64,000 nucleotides of DNA from Stutzerimonas stutzeri (GCF_002890895.1 NZ_POUL01000001.1:124001-188000), one strand, 5' to 3'. Positions 46,373-56,936 are shown, counted from the stretch's first letter. The notes: generated by a model from the letters alone, not told the origin. Numbers and translations are program-made.

Positions 46373-47173
46373 ATGAATCAGACCGAAACCCGCTCGGCCC
46401 TGCGGCCGAGCATCACCCTCGAGCAGGTCCGGCAGGTGTTCACCTCCTCGGATGGCAGCGAAGTGGTGGCCCTCGACGACACCAGCTTCGCCATCGATCG
46501 CCACGAGTTCATCGCCGTGATCGGCCCGTCAGGCTGCGGCAAGTCGACGTTGCTGCGCATTCTTGCCGGTCTGATTCGGCCCACCAGCGGTCAGGTCAGC
46601 ATTTACGGCAAGAAGCTGGACGGCCCGCGTGATGAGGTCGGCATCGTGTTTCAGAAACCGACGCTGCTGCCTTGGCTGACGATCCGCGACAACCTGACCT
46701 TTCCGATGAAGCACAAATACGGGCGGGTCACCCAACAGGAGCGCGAGCGTGGTGAAGAGCTGCTCCAGCTGGTGGGCCTTCAGGAATTCGGCGGCAAGCG
46801 TCCGGATGAGCTGTCCGGCGGCATGCAACAGCGCGCAGGCATTGCCCGCGCGCTGTTGCATGACCCGGAGATCCTGCTGATGGACGAGCCGTTCTCGGCG
46901 CTGGACGCCCTGACCCGCGACGAACTCAGCCTCGAGCTGCTGAACATCTGGACCCAGCGGCCGAAGACCGTTCTGTTCATCACCCACTCGATTCCTGAAG
47001 CGCTGCTGCTGGCCGACCGCATCCTGGTGATGTCGGCGCGCCCGGGCCGGGTGACCGAGATCATCGATGTCGATATACCTCGACCACGGTCGCTGGACAC
47101 CCTCACGGAGCCCCGTTTCAACGAGCTCGCCAACCATATCCGTCGCAAGGTCTTCAGCCGTCATGGTCTCTAA
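46373..47173 (+). CDS. NitT/TauT-type ABC transporter ATPase
   Basis: 266 residues. Walker A GPSGCGKSTLL, Q-loop VFQKPTLLPW, signature LSGGMQQRAGIARAL, Walker B ILLMDEPFSALD, H-loop FITHSIPEAL. It follows the binding protein by 4 bases and overlaps the permease by 11 bases, so the three genes form one importer. Confidence 0.93.
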   Translation: MNQTETRSALRPSITLEQVRQVFTSSDGSEVVALDDTSFAIDRHEFIAVIGPSGCGKSTLLRILAGLIRPTSGQVSIYGKKLDGPRDEVGIVFQKPTLLPWLTIRDNLTFPMKHKYGRVTQQERERGEELLQLVGLQEFGGKRPDELSGGMQQRAGIARALLHDPEILLMDEPFSALDALTRDELSLELLNIWTQRPKTVLFITHSIPEALLLADRILVMSARPGRVTEIIDVDIPRPRSLDTLTEPRFNELANHIRRKVFSRHGL

Positions 47174-47936
47174 AAGCGCATTGGGCGAGCGTTTCGCCCC
47201 GGGACTGGCACTGCTCGGCCTGTTGTTGCTCTGGGAAGCAGCCTGCCGCCTGTTGAGCCTGCCGGCATTTGTCCTGCCCTCCCCGAGCGCCATCCTTGCC
47301 GCTACCTGGAAACTCGACCCGACGATCTGGGCCGAGCACATCTTCGCCACGCTGCGCGTTACCCTGCTTGGCTATGGGCTTTCGATTCTGATCGGGATTC
47401 CGCTGGCGATCGCGCTGGCATCGTCCAGGCTGCTGTCACGCACACTCTATCCGCTGCTGGTCATCGTGCAGTCAACGCCCATTGTCGCGGTGGCGCCGAT
47501 CATCGTGGTGGTGATGGGTGCCGGTGACCTGCCGCGCGTGTTCATCACCTTTCTGATCGCCTTTTTCCCCATTGTGGTGTCGACGGTGACCGGCCTGCTG
47601 GCGACGCCACCTGAGCTGATCGAATTGTCGCGTTCGCTGGGCGCCTCGCGAACCCGCGAGTTTCGCAACATCCGTCTGCCCTACGCGATTCCTCACCTGT
47701 TCTCAGCGCTGCGCATCTCCATCACCCTGGCGGTGATCGGTGCGGTGGTCGCCGAGTTTGTCGCGGCGGACAAGGGCCTGGGCTACTTCATCAATTTTTC
47801 GACCTCGATGTTCCAGGTCCCACAAGCTTTCGCGGCCTTGATGATGCTGGTCGTCATCAGCCTGGCACTATTTCAGCTGGTCGGCCTCGCGCAACGCCTG
47901 TTCTTCACCTGGAGCCTGCCGAAAGGCGAAAGCTGA
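47163..47936 (+). CDS. NitT/TauT-type ABC transporter permease
   Basis: 257 residues with about six transmembrane helices and the EAA loop ELIELSRSLGASRTREFRNIRLPYAIP, typical of BPD_transp_1 permeases of the ssuC/tauC type. The start inside the ATPase gene (ATG 47163) gives a normal N-terminus. Partner of the binding protein and ATPase just upstream. Confidence 0.92.
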   Translation: MVSKSALGERFAPGLALLGLLLLWEAACRLLSLPAFVLPSPSAILAATWKLDPTIWAEHIFATLRVTLLGYGLSILIGIPLAIALASSRLLSRTLYPLLVIVQSTPIVAVAPIIVVVMGAGDLPRVFITFLIAFFPIVVSTVTGLLATPPELIELSRSLGASRTREFRNIRLPYAIPHLFSALRISITLAVIGAVVAEFVAADKGLGYFINFSTSMFQVPQAFAALMMLVVISLALFQLVGLAQRLFFTWSLPKGES

Positions 47937-47980
47937 GCCCTGCCTGCCAGCAGATCCAAACTCTTAATGGACATCTCACC

Positions 47981-48451
47981 ATGCCCCTAGACGACACAGC
48001 CTTGCTGCGTAAAAGCTTCGACGTGGCGCGCCGCGCGCTGGCCGAGGGTACGCACCCCTTCGGCGCCATTCTGGTCGGCCCGGATGGCGAGACCCTGCTC
48101 GAACAGGGCAACGCCTACATGCCGGACCATGACATGACCGGCCACGCTGAACGTGTACTGATGACCCGTGCCTCGACCCGCTATACGCCGGAATTCCTCT
48201 CGCGCTGCACCATGTACACCTCTGCCGAGCCCTGCGCGATGTGCGCCGGCGCCGCGTACTGGGTGGGTCTGGGGCGGGTGGTGTATGGCCTTTCCGAGCG
48301 CAGCCTGAAGACCATCACCGGCAACCATCCGGAAAACCCGACGTTGGACCTGCCCTGTCGCGTGGTCTTCGAAGCGGGCCAGCGAAAGGTCGAGGTCGTC
48401 GGGCCGCTGCTTGAAGATGAAGCGGCCGCCCTGCACGACGGCATCTGGTAA
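47981..48451 (+). CDS. CDA-fold nucleobase/nucleoside deaminase
   Basis: 156 residues. Zinc site: His55 and catalytic Glu57 in TGHAERVLM; Cys85 and Cys88 in EPCAMCAG. HPFGAILVG and the TadA/guanine-deaminase-like order of motifs place it in the cytidine deaminase superfamily. It would release ammonia from an amino group on a pyrimidine, purine or pterin ring, in line with nitrogen scavenging. It lies 44 bases after the permease, probably in the same operon. tRNA adenosine deaminase is less likely given the context. Confidence 0.87.
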   Translation: MPLDDTALLRKSFDVARRALAEGTHPFGAILVGPDGETLLEQGNAYMPDHDMTGHAERVLMTRASTRYTPEFLSRCTMYTSAEPCAMCAGAAYWVGLGRVVYGLSERSLKTITGNHPENPTLDLPCRVVFEAGQRKVEVVGPLLEDEAAALHDGIW

Positions 48452-48575
48452 GGCTCACTCAGCCAGAATCAGGCAAGCCCTTGGCAGGATCGACATAACG
48501 CCGCGTACCGTCCGCTGCTTAGCATTCATCTAACGGCGCATCCGCGCTGCCGAATGACCGAGCGAGGATCTGCGC

Positions 48576-49313
48576 ATGTCGAACATCAACGGAAAAGTCG
48601 TACTCATTACCGGCGCCAGCAGTGGCATCGGCGAAGCCACGGCGCGCCTGCTGGCCTCACGCGGCGCTACGGTTGTACTCGGCGCCCGCCGCGTGGAGCG
48701 GTTGGAACAGCTTGGCGCCAGCATCACCAGAGCCGGTGGTGTAGCGGCCTGCCGCGCATTGGATGTCACCAGCCGCGGGGACACCCAGGCCTTCGTCGAT
48801 TTTGCCGAACAGCGCTTTGGCCGGGTCGAGGTGATCATCAACAATGCCGGGGTGATGCCGCTATCACGCCTCGATGCCCTGAAAGTCGATGAGTGGGACC
48901 GGATGATCGACGTGAACATCCGCGGCGTGCTGCACGGCATCGCCGCCGCGCTACCGCTGATGCAGCGTCAGCGCTCAGGCCAGTTCATCAACATCGCCTC
49001 GATAGGTGCCTACGCCGTCAGCCCCACTGCAGCGGTCTACTGCGCGACCAAGTACGCAGTTCGCGCCATCACCGAAGGGTTGCGTCAGGAGGTCGGCGGC
49101 GACATTCGCGTCACCCTGGTTTCACCCGGTGTCACCGAATCGGAACTGGCCGAGAGCATCTCCGATGAGGGTGCACGGGCGGCTATGGACGATTTCCGTC
49201 GCATTGCCATTCCAGCCGAAGCCATCGCACGCGCCATCGCTTATGCCGTCGAGCAGCCAGCCGATGTGGATGTGAGCGAACTGGTGGTCCGCCCGACTGC
49301 TAGCCCCTACTAG
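48576..49313 (+). CDS. SDR-family oxidoreductase
   Basis: 245 residues. Cofactor loop ITGASSGIGEATA, GARRVERL after strand 2 (Arg pair suggests NADP), NNAGVMPLS, Ser in NIASIGAYAVS and Tyr-Lys in YCATKYA. Classical SDR, probably NADP-dependent. It lies 124 bases after the deaminase and may reduce or oxidise an intermediate of the pathway. An imperfect -24/-12-like sequence (48471-48486) precedes it. Confidence 0.88.
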   Translation: MSNINGKVVLITGASSGIGEATARLLASRGATVVLGARRVERLEQLGASITRAGGVAACRALDVTSRGDTQAFVDFAEQRFGRVEVIINNAGVMPLSRLDALKVDEWDRMIDVNIRGVLHGIAAALPLMQRQRSGQFINIASIGAYAVSPTAAVYCATKYAVRAITEGLRQEVGGDIRVTLVSPGVTESELAESISDEGARAAMDDFRRIAIPAEAIARAIAYAVEQPADVDVSELVVRPTASPY

Positions 49314-49615
49314 CGACACCATCATGGTTCTGCTTACCGGCAGCCCGCATTGGGCTGCTCGGCTCGCGGTCCTCGATGTTGCCCGATGCGAGCCGGTCTG
49401 AGCCGGGATCTCAACAAGCGCCCTCTTCGCCCGCCCCACCCCGGTGCACCCTGGGGCGGCAATGCCCTTCCTGGCACCAATTCGAAGCACTGATAAGGCT
49501 CGCTGTTATCCTGTGCCGACAGCCAGCCACCCCGTTTTTGGCCCCGCTGCGGAATCCTGACTGCCTGGCCAGCTTTTTGCTATTCACTCGGTCATGACTT
49601 CCAGCGGACGTTCCC
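49314..49615 (+). other. Intergenic stretch with a sigma-54 promoter
   Basis: About 300 bases without a gene. Only the sigma-54 match at 49566-49581 and an 8-bp palindrome GGTGCACC near 49441 stand out. Confidence 0.6.
49566..49581 (+). promoter_or_regulatory. Sigma-54 promoter of the BMP-type ABC operon
   Basis: TGGCCAGCTTTTTGCT has GG and GC at exactly 10-base spacing and matches the TTGCT -12 box. It differs from the promoter before the BMP binding-protein gene (57126) at only two positions. The predicted start is about 24 bases before the ATG at 49616. Confidence 0.75.
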
Positions 49616-51160
49616 ATGCCCGATACATCCCAACCCCGCCTGCAGCTGAACGGCATCACCAAGCAATATCCAGGCTGTCTGGCCAATGACCGCATCGATC
49701 TCATCATCAATGCCGGCGAAATACACGCGCTGCTCGGCGAGAACGGTGCTGGCAAAAGCACGCTGATGAAGATCATCTACGGCGTCACGCAACCCGACGC
49801 TGGGGAGATCCGCTGGGAAGGCCAACCGGTCGTCATGCGCGACCCAGCCCAGGCGCGTGAGCGCGGCATCGGGATGGTGTTCCAGCACTTCTCGCTGTTC
49901 GAAACCCTGAGCGTCGCCGAGAACGTGGCGCTGGCCCTCGGTGCAGCCGCCGGAACGCCTAAACAGCTGGAATCGAAGATCCGTGAAGTGTCCCAGCGTT
50001 ATGGCATGCCACTGGAGCCGAATCGCCTGGTCCATAGCCTCTCCATCGGTGAGCGTCAGCGGGTGGAAATCGTTCGCTGCCTGATGCAGGACATCAAACT
50101 GCTGATTCTCGACGAACCGACCTCTGTACTCACTCCACAGGAGGCCGACGACCTGTTTGCCGTGTTGCGCCGGCTGGCGGCGGAAGGCTGTAGCGTCCTG
50201 TTCATCAGCCACAAGCTGAACGAGGTGCGAGCGCTTTGCGAGGCCGCAACAGTGCTGCGCGGCGGGCGTGTCTCCGGCGATTGCATACCCGCCGAATGCA
50301 GCGATCTGGACCTTGCACGGCTGATGGTCGGCGACGCCGAGGGGCTTGAAGCGGAATATCCGAAAGCCGTGGGCGGCGCGCCTTTTTTGCAAGTCGAGTC
50401 GCTGTCCTGGCACAACGCCGATCCGTTCGGCGTGTCACTTGAACAGGTGATGCTCGAAGTCCGCGCCGGGGAGATTGTCGGTATCGCCGGTGTCGCCGGC
50501 AACGGCCAGGACGAGCTGCTCGCACTGCTCAGCGGCGAACAGCGCCTGGCGCGGGACCAAAGCGCACGCATCCGCTTTCTCGACGCTCCCGTGGCGCACC
50601 TGGCGCCGGATGCTCGGCGTCGCCTGGGGATGACCTTTGTCCCGGCCGAGCGCCTCGGTCATGGTGCGGTGCCGGCGATGAGCCTAGCTGACAACGGGCT
50701 GCTGACCGCGTTTCAACAGGAGGGAATGGTCAACAACGGACTGATTCGGCACAGCCGAGTCGAGGCATTCGCCCGGCGCATCATCGAGACCTTCGCGGTA
50801 AAGACCCCCGGCACCCATACCCCGGCGCGCAGCCTCTCCGGCGGCAACCTGCAGAAATTCATCCTCGGCCGCGAAATCCTCCAGCAACCGAAACTGCTGA
50901 TCGCCGCGCACCCGACCTGGGGCGTGGATGTCGGCGCGGCCGCTGCGATACATCGCGCGCTGATCGAGCTGCGCGACGCCGGCGCCGCCATTCTGGTGAT
51001 TTCTGAAGACCTCGAAGAGCTGTTCCAGATCAGCGACCGCATCGGCGCGCTGAGCCATGGCCGGTTGTCGCCGCTGCAGCCCACCGCTGCTACCAGCGCC
51101 ACGGACGTCGGCCGCTGGATGGCGGGACAGTTCGATCACCCCACGACCACAGCCGCCTGA
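49616..51160 (+). CDS. BMP/Nup-type ABC transporter ATPase (double domain)
   Basis: 514 residues with two ABC cassettes. First: Walker A GENGAGKSTL, signature SIGERQRVEIVR, Walker B LLILDEPTSVL. The second cassette is degenerate at Walker A (GVAGNGQDEL) and has the signature SGGNLQKFILGRE, as in RbsA/YufO-like proteins. HPTWGVDVGAAAAIH is typical of the nucleoside (BmpA-NupPQ) family. Drives import of nucleosides or bases; the two permease genes follow. Confidence 0.93.
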   Translation: MPDTSQPRLQLNGITKQYPGCLANDRIDLIINAGEIHALLGENGAGKSTLMKIIYGVTQPDAGEIRWEGQPVVMRDPAQARERGIGMVFQHFSLFETLSVAENVALALGAAAGTPKQLESKIREVSQRYGMPLEPNRLVHSLSIGERQRVEIVRCLMQDIKLLILDEPTSVLTPQEADDLFAVLRRLAAEGCSVLFISHKLNEVRALCEAATVLRGGRVSGDCIPAECSDLDLARLMVGDAEGLEAEYPKAVGGAPFLQVESLSWHNADPFGVSLEQVMLEVRAGEIVGIAGVAGNGQDELLALLSGEQRLARDQSARIRFLDAPVAHLAPDARRRLGMTFVPAERLGHGAVPAMSLADNGLLTAFQQEGMVNNGLIRHSRVEAFARRIIETFAVKTPGTHTPARSLSGGNLQKFILGREILQQPKLLIAAHPTWGVDVGAAAAIHRALIELRDAGAAILVISEDLEELFQISDRIGALSHGRLSPLQPTAATSATDVGRWMAGQFDHPTTTAA

Positions 51161-51170
51161 GAATTCCATC

Positions 51171-52277
51171 ATGTTGTTATCCCTTGAACCCCGCGGGTAC
51201 GAATCGCGCCCGATGCTCTGGCTCTCGCCCGTGCTGGCGGCGCTGTTGACCTTGTCTAGCGGTGCCCTGTTGTTTGCATCACTCGGTCACCCGCCGCTGG
51301 AAACCCTGCGTGTGCTGCTGATCGACCCGGTCAGCGACCTCTACGGCGTCTCCGAACTGCTGGTCAAGGCACTGCCGATCCTGCTCTGTGCCCTGGGCCT
51401 GGCCGTGGTCTACAACGCGCGGATCTGGAACATCGGCGCGGAAGGCCAGCTGCTGATTGGCGCACTGGCAGGCAGCGCGGTGGCGGTGCATGTCATCGAG
51501 TGGGATTCGCGCTGGGCGCTGGTGCTCAGCCTGCTCGTGGGCACGCTCGGCGGTGCCGCCTGGGCGGGACTCTGTGCCTGGCTGCGCACGCAGTTCAACG
51601 CCAACGAGATCCTGACCAGCATCATGCTCAATTACATCGCGCTGAACCTGTTGCTCTTCGCCGTGCACGGCCCGCTTAAAGATCCGGAGGGTTTCAACTT
51701 TCCCGAGTCGGCGATGTTTGGCGACGCCACGCGACTGCCGCAGCTGTTCGAGGATCTGCGCGTGCACGGTGGCTTCTATTTCGCATTGCTGGCGCTGGTG
51801 GTGGTGTGGGTGCTGCTGCAGAAGAGCTTTCTCGGGTTTCAGATCAAGGTGCTGGGACTCGACAAACGCGCTGCCGGCTTTGTCGGCTTCCGCGAGAAGC
51901 GGCTGATCTGGATCGCGCTGCTGATCAGTGGCGGTCTGGCCGGCCTGGCGGGTGTATCGGAAGTCGTCGGCCCCATAGGCCAGCTGGTGCCGCAGGTGTC
52001 GCCTGGCTACGGCTACGCCGCGATAACCGTGGCCTTTCTCGGTCGACTCAATCCCATCGGGATTGTCTTTGCCAGCCTGCTGATGGCGCTGCTTTATCTC
52101 GGTGGCGAGAACGCCCAGATGGCGGCCAACCTGCCGCAATCGATCACTCAGCTGTTTCAGGGCATGGTGCTGTTCTTTCTGCTGGCGTGCGATGTGCTGA
52201 TTCTCTATCGCCCGCGCCTGAAGGGGTGGAGCCGCAAGGTGCAGCCAACAGCGCTCGAACCGGAGCCCGCCGCATGA
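51171..52277 (+). CDS. BMP/Nup-type ABC permease 1
   Basis: 368 residues with about 8-10 transmembrane helices. Conserved IWNIGAEGQLLIGALAGSAV, NANEILTSIMLNYIALNLL and GYGYAAITVAFLGRLNPIGI belong to the nucleoside permease (BPD_transp_2) group. ATG 51171 lies 10 bases after the ATPase stop. Confidence 0.93.
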   Translation: MLLSLEPRGYESRPMLWLSPVLAALLTLSSGALLFASLGHPPLETLRVLLIDPVSDLYGVSELLVKALPILLCALGLAVVYNARIWNIGAEGQLLIGALAGSAVAVHVIEWDSRWALVLSLLVGTLGGAAWAGLCAWLRTQFNANEILTSIMLNYIALNLLLFAVHGPLKDPEGFNFPESAMFGDATRLPQLFEDLRVHGGFYFALLALVVVWVLLQKSFLGFQIKVLGLDKRAAGFVGFREKRLIWIALLISGGLAGLAGVSEVVGPIGQLVPQVSPGYGYAAITVAFLGRLNPIGIVFASLLMALLYLGGENAQMAANLPQSITQLFQGMVLFFLLACDVLILYRPRLKGWSRKVQPTALEPEPAA

Positions 52278-52332
52278 TCTGCCTTCCCCACTCTTCCGAT
52301 GGTTTGCCGCTCGCAGCTCGAGGCTTGATTTG

Positions 52333-53259
52333 ATGGATATCGATCTACTCACCAACATCTTCTACGCGATGATCCGGACTGGCACGCCGCTGCTGCTGGT
52401 GGCGCTCGGCGAGCTGGTCTGTGAAAAGTCCGGCGTTCTCAATCTCGGTCAGGAAGGCATGATGCTGTTCGGCGCAGTGGCCGGATTCATCGCCGCTTTC
52501 GCCACCGGCAATCTCTGGCTAGGCGTGGTGTTTGCCTGCCTTGGCGGGATGCTGTTGTCGCAGCTGTTCGCACTGGTGGCGCTGGGCTTCAATGCCAACC
52601 AGGTGGCCACCGGACTGGCGCTGACCATCTTTGGAGTCGGCCTGTCCTCATTCATTGGCGCGGGCTGGGTCGGCAAACCACTGGCCGGTTTCGAGCCGAT
52701 CGCGATCCCGCTGCTCAGCGATATTCCGCTGATCGGGCGCATGCTGTTCGCTCAGGACTTGCTGGTCTATCTGTCATTCGCACTGTTCGCACTGGTCGCC
52801 TGGGTGCTGCTGAAAAGCCGCGTCGGGCTGATCATCCAGGCGGTTGGCGAGAATCCCGATGCCGCCAGTGCGATGGGCCTGCCGGTGCTGCGGGTGCGTG
52901 CGCTGGCCGTGCTGTTCGGCGGTGCCATGGCAGGGCTGGCGGGAGGTTACCTGTCGCTCGCCTATACGCCGATGTGGGCGGAAAACATGACCGCAGGCCG
53001 TGGCTGGATCGCCCTGGCGCTGGTGGTCTTCGCCAGCTGGCGGGTGGGTCGCGTGCTGCTCGGCGCCTATCTGTTCGGCCTTGCCAGCATCCTGCATCTG
53101 GTCGCGCAGGGGATCGGTTTGTCGATTCCCGGCAACCTGCTGGCAATGCTGCCCTACGTGGCAACCATCATCGTGCTGGTGCTGCTGTCGCGTGACGCCA
53201 TCCGCACCCGCCTCTACGCGCCGGTGTCGCTGGGGCAACCGTGGAAAGCCGGTCATTGA
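52333..53259 (+). CDS. BMP/Nup-type ABC permease 2
   Basis: 308 residues with about 8 transmembrane helices. CEKSGVLNLGQEGMMLFGAV, NANQVATGLALTIFG and GENPDAASAMGL are family motifs. A TTG three bases upstream of the ATG is an alternative start. Completes the importer whose binding protein is encoded separately at 57196. Confidence 0.93.
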   Translation: MDIDLLTNIFYAMIRTGTPLLLVALGELVCEKSGVLNLGQEGMMLFGAVAGFIAAFATGNLWLGVVFACLGGMLLSQLFALVALGFNANQVATGLALTIFGVGLSSFIGAGWVGKPLAGFEPIAIPLLSDIPLIGRMLFAQDLLVYLSFALFALVAWVLLKSRVGLIIQAVGENPDAASAMGLPVLRVRALAVLFGGAMAGLAGGYLSLAYTPMWAENMTAGRGWIALALVVFASWRVGRVLLGAYLFGLASILHLVAQGIGLSIPGNLLAMLPYVATIIVLVLLSRDAIRTRLYAPVSLGQPWKAGH

Positions 53260-53266
53260 CCCGCGT

Positions 53267-53295
53267 GGAGAGCGGGTCCTACGGGCCCGCTCTCC
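53267..53295. terminator. GC-rich hairpin between convergent genes
   Basis: GGAGAGCGGG (53267-53276) and CCCGCTCTCC (53286-53295) form a perfect 10-bp stem with a 9-base loop between the permease 2 stop and the P-type ATPase stop. It lacks a T run on either side, so termination efficiency is uncertain. Confidence 0.55.
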
Positions 53296-53340
53296 ATCTA
53301 TTGCTAATACGTGGCACCAGCCCCTGCACCACAGCTCTCC

Positions 53341-56055
53341 CTATAGGCCGAGGCCCAGACGCCGCAGCAAGGCCTTTTCGATTTCCAGGATGACCAGTAC
53401 CACCACCCCGGCCAGTACCACCACCATCCCCGTGGACAGCGATAACGCCTCGGAGGCGAACAGCGACTGCATGAACGGCGCGTAGGTGAACAGCAGCTGC
53501 AAGGCGAATACGCCAAACACCGCGACCAGCACCCGCGGCGTGCCCTTTACGCCCTGCACGGTGAAGGATGGCGCCTTCAGGTAGCGCACGCTGAACAGAT
53601 AGAACACTTCCATGCAAACCAGCGTGTTGACCGCCACGGTGCGCGCCGCCTCGACCGTCGCGCCCTGCGAGAGCATCCACTGGTACATGCCGAAGATGCC
53701 GGCCAGGAACAATGCGGAAACGAAGAAGATTCGCCAGATGACGAATCGCGACAGCATCGGTTCGTCCGGCCGTCGTGGCGGACGCTGCATCACATCCGCC
53801 TCGGTCGGCTCAAAGGCCAGCACCATCGCCAGCGCCACCGAGCTGACCATGTTGACCCACAACACCTGTACCGGAGTGATCGGCAGGGCGATGCCGAGCA
53901 GCACAGCCAACAGCAACGAAAGCGACTCGCCGCCATTGATCGGCAGCAGGAAGGTCACGGTCTTGCGCAGATTGTCGTAAACGGTACGGCCTTCTTCCAC
54001 GGCATGCGCAATCGAAGCGAAGTTGTCGTCCGCCAGCACGATGGCACCGGCCTGCTTGGCCGCCTCGGTGCCCTTCATCCCCATCGCCACACCGACATCG
54101 GCTTGCTTCAGCGCCGGCGCATCGTTGACGCCATCGCCGGTCATCGAGACCACTTCGCCGTTGGCCTGCAGTGCACGCACCAGCCGCAGCTTGTGTTCCG
54201 GGCTGGCGCGGGCGAACACGCGGGCTTCGGCCACAGCTTGGCGCATGGCCGCTTCGTCCATATGCTCCAATTCAGGTCCGGTAATCGCCTTGATGTCATC
54301 ACCCATGCCGAGCTGTCTGGCAATGGCGCTGGCCGTCACGCCGTGGTCGCCGGTGATCATCACCACCCGGATGCCGGCAGCGCGGCACTGCGCAACTGCG
54401 CGTATCGCCTCCTCGCGCGGTGGATCAATGATGGCGACCAGCCCCAGCAGGGTCAGCGCGTTGGCGACATCAGCGTGTTCGAGCATGTCCTTTCCGGCGG
54501 GCAGTTGGCGCCGAGCGAGCGCCAGGACCCGGCGACCGGCTTGCGCCTGCGCCTCGACCTTCGCATGCCACAGGTCCAGTTCCAGCGGCCGCTCCTCGCC
54601 ATCGGCCATCATCTGATTGGCGCACATGGCCAGAATGCGCTCCGGTGCGCCCTTGACCAGCACCTCGCTGCCGCCATCAGTCGCGTGCAGCGTCGCCATG
54701 AAACGGTGCTCGGACTCGAAGGGGATCACATCCAGTCGCGGCCGATCGACGTGCAGATTGGTCGGCGACAGCCCTGCTTTCATCGCCAGGGTCAGCAAGG
54801 CGCCCTCGGTGGGATCACCGGCCAGGGTCCACAGCTGGTCTTTCTCGTGCAGGCTGGCGTCGTTGCAAAGAGCAGCTGCTTGCATCAGTGCGCTGACGGC
54901 TGGAGAACGCGCCAGCAACGCGGCCGGTTCGACTGCCGCGCCTTCGAGCAGGAGCGCACCTTCAGGCGCGTAGCCGGCACCATCGACTTTCAGTGACTGG
55001 CCGGCGCAGATCACCTCCTGCACTGTCATCTCGTTACGTGTGAGGGTGCCGGTCTTGTCGGAGCAGATCACCGTCACCGAACCTAGCGTTTCCACTGCGG
55101 GCAGTCGCCGAATCACCGCATTGCGGGTCGCCATTCGCTGCACGCCAATGGCAAGGGTGATGGTCATGATCGCCGGCAGCCCTTCCGGGATTGCCGCCAC
55201 TGCGAGCCCCACCGCCGCAATGAACATTTCGCCGGCGCCCATGCCGCGTACCAGCGTCCCGAACAGGAACAGCAGCGCGCTGGTCGCGAGAATCACCATC
55301 GTCAGGATGCGGCCGAACTCCTCCATCTTGCGCAGCAGCGGCGTGGTGCCCTGCTCGACCGACTCCAGCATGCGACCGATGCGACCGATTTCCGTGGCCG
55401 CGCCGGTGGCGACGACCACGGCCCGGGCCTGCCCCTGCGTCACCAGCGTACCGGCGTAACCCATGCAGAGACGATCACCGATGGGCGCGTCATCGGCCAC
55501 CGCCTCGACCTGTTTGTCCACCGGAACGGATTCACCGGTGAGCGCCGCCTCGTCGATGCGCAGGTTGCGCGCCTGCAGCAGTCGCACGTCCGCCGGCAGG
55601 CTGTCGCCCGAGGCCAGCAGCACGACATCACCGGGAACCAGATCGGCGGCATCGACGTCCTGCTGACGACCCTCGCGCAGCACCACCGCATGTGGCGCCA
55701 GCAGGTGACGGATCGCCTGAAGTGCTTTTTCCGCCTTGCCCTCCTGCACGAAACCGATGGCGACGTTGAGCACTACCACCACCAGAATCACGAAGGTATC
55801 GACCCAGTGCCCCATCAATCCGGTGACCAGCGCGGCGGCAATCAATACATAGAGCAGCACGTTGTTCAGATGCCGCAGCAGCCGTTGCAAGACGCTCGCG
55901 GGCTTGGCTTCATCGAGACGGTTCGGCCCGTAACTGGACAGCCGTTCCTTCACCTGATCGTGAGTCAGCCCTGCGGGCGACGCTTCAAGCTCACGCAACG
56001 CCTCATCAGCCTGACAGGCGTGCCAGCAGTTGGCTCGGGTTTGCTGTTCGGGCAT
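53341..56055 (-). CDS. P-type (SERCA/PMR1-like) cation ATPase
   Basis: 904 residues, ATG after AAAGGGGGA. Cation ATPase N-domain, actuator TGES, phosphorylation Asp333 in [13 protein letters not shown], hinge [17 protein letters not shown]. Helix 4 keeps the Ca-site-like [11 protein letters not shown]. In helix 6 the SERCA NxxTD pattern is NMVSSV, losing the acidic ligand, so the ion (Ca, Na/K, Mn, Mg) is uncertain. It sits on the opposite strand inside the island, between the BMP permeases and the BMP binding protein, and looks like a later insertion with no obvious link to the pathway. Confidence 0.9.
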   Translation of the reverse strand: MPEQQTRANCWHACQADEALRELEASPAGLTHDQVKERLSSYGPNRLDEAKPASVLQRLLRHLNNVLLYVLIAAALVTGLMGHWVDTFVILVVVVLNVAIGFVQEGKAEKALQAIRHLLAPHAVVLREGRQQDVDAADLVPGDVVLLASGDSLPADVRLLQARNLRIDEAALTGESVPVDKQVEAVADDAPIGDRLCMGYAGTLVTQGQARAVVVATGAATEIGRIGRMLESVEQGTTPLLRKMEEFGRILTMVILATSALLFLFGTLVRGMGAGEMFIAAVGLAVAAIPEGLPAIMTITLAIGVQRMATRNAVIRRLPAVETLGSVTVICSDKTGTLTRNEMTVQEVICAGQSLKVDGAGYAPEGALLLEGAAVEPAALLARSPAVSALMQAAALCNDASLHEKDQLWTLAGDPTEGALLTLAMKAGLSPTNLHVDRPRLDVIPFESEHRFMATLHATDGGSEVLVKGAPERILAMCANQMMADGEERPLELDLWHAKVEAQAQAGRRVLALARRQLPAGKDMLEHADVANALTLLGLVAIIDPPREEAIRAVAQCRAAGIRVVMITGDHGVTASAIARQLGMGDDIKAITGPELEHMDEAAMRQAVAEARVFARASPEHKLRLVRALQANGEVVSMTGDGVNDAPALKQADVGVAMGMKGTEAAKQAGAIVLADDNFASIAHAVEEGRTVYDNLRKTVTFLLPINGGESLSLLLAVLLGIALPITPVQVLWVNMVSSVALAMVLAFEPTEADVMQRPPRRPDEPMLSRFVIWRIFFVSALFLAGIFGMYQWMLSQGATVEAARTVAVNTLVCMEVFYLFSVRYLKAPSFTVQGVKGTPRVLVAVFGVFALQLLFTYAPFMQSLFASEALSLSTGMVVVLAGVVVLVILEIEKALLRRLGLGL

Positions 56056-56255
56056 GGGGTCCCCCTTTGTCTTGATTCGCTGGTGCCGAATGCAGCAACG
56101 CAGGTGCTTCATGAGAGCCGAATAACGATGACCATAGCTATCGCAGGGACATGCATTGCAACACAGAGGCAGCGGTCAAATGCCGCAGCAGCGCCCCTCG
56201 GCGCAACCGCGCCACGCTATGCTTTCTTGCCTTGCCCTCTACTTTAGGAGCTCTC

Positions 56256-56936
56256 ATGCAGAAAACCGTGCTTATCGTTGGCGCATCCCGCGGTCTGGGC
56301 CTCGGACTGGCCAAACAATTTTCCAGCGAAGGCTGGCAGGTCATTGCCACGGTTCGCAATTCGCAACAGGCCGACGCGCTCAGCCAGATTCCGCGGGTGC
56401 GGGTGGAAACCCTGGAGATGACCGATGCGGCCAGCATCGAAGCGTTGGCCGAGCGGTTGGAGGGTGCACGGCTGGATGTGCTGTTCGTCAACGCTGGCGT
56501 CGCCGGCCCGCAGAACAAGCCGGCCACCCAGGCGAGCGAAGCGGAAGTCGGTCAGCTGTTTTTCACCAATGCCGTCGCCCCGCTGCGCCTGGCCGAGCAT
56601 CTGCTGCCACGGGTGGATGACAAACAGGGCGTTGTGGTGTTCATGAGCTCGATCCTCGGCAGCGTCGAGACCGGTCCAGGCATGGGCATGTCGCTCTACG
56701 GTGCAAGCAAGGCCGCGCTCAATCACATGACTCGCACGTTCGTGGCGGAGTTCGGCGAGACCGGGCTGACCGTGCTATCCATGCACCCCGGCTGGGTTAA
56801 GACCGACATGGGCGGTGAGCAGGCACCGCTGGACGTCGAGACCAGTGCACGCGGCATGGTCGAGCAGGTCACCAAGGCGCTGGGCAGTGGCGGCCATCGG
56901 TATCTGGACTATCAGGGAACTCCGCTGCCCTGGTAA
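56256..56936 (+). CDS. SDR-family oxidoreductase (CsgA/YbbO-like short form)
   Basis: 226 residues, ATG after TAGGAG. GASRGLGLGLAKQF cofactor loop, FVNAGVAGPQ for NNAG, Ser in MSSILGSV, Tyr-Lys in LYGASKAALNHM, then HPGWVKTDMGG. Resembles C-factor-type SDRs that often occur as single genes. Divergent from the P-type ATPase gene; no clear link with the nucleobase genes. Confidence 0.88.
   Translation: MQKTVLIVGASRGLGLGLAKQFSSEGWQVIATVRNSQQADALSQIPRVRVETLEMTDAASIEALAERLEGARLDVLFVNAGVAGPQNKPATQASEAEVGQLFFTNAVAPLRLAEHLLPRVDDKQGVVVFMSSILGSVETGPGMGMSLYGASKAALNHMTRTFVAEFGETGLTVLSMHPGWVKTDMGGEQAPLDVETSARGMVEQVTKALGSGGHRYLDYQGTPLPW

Noticed and set aside
48471..48486. Fourth sigma-54-like site, AGGCAAGCCCTTGGCA, before the SDR gene
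   Set aside because: GG-N10-GC spacing fits, but the -12 box is TGGCA instead of TTGCA and the first base differs; too weak to annotate as a promoter.
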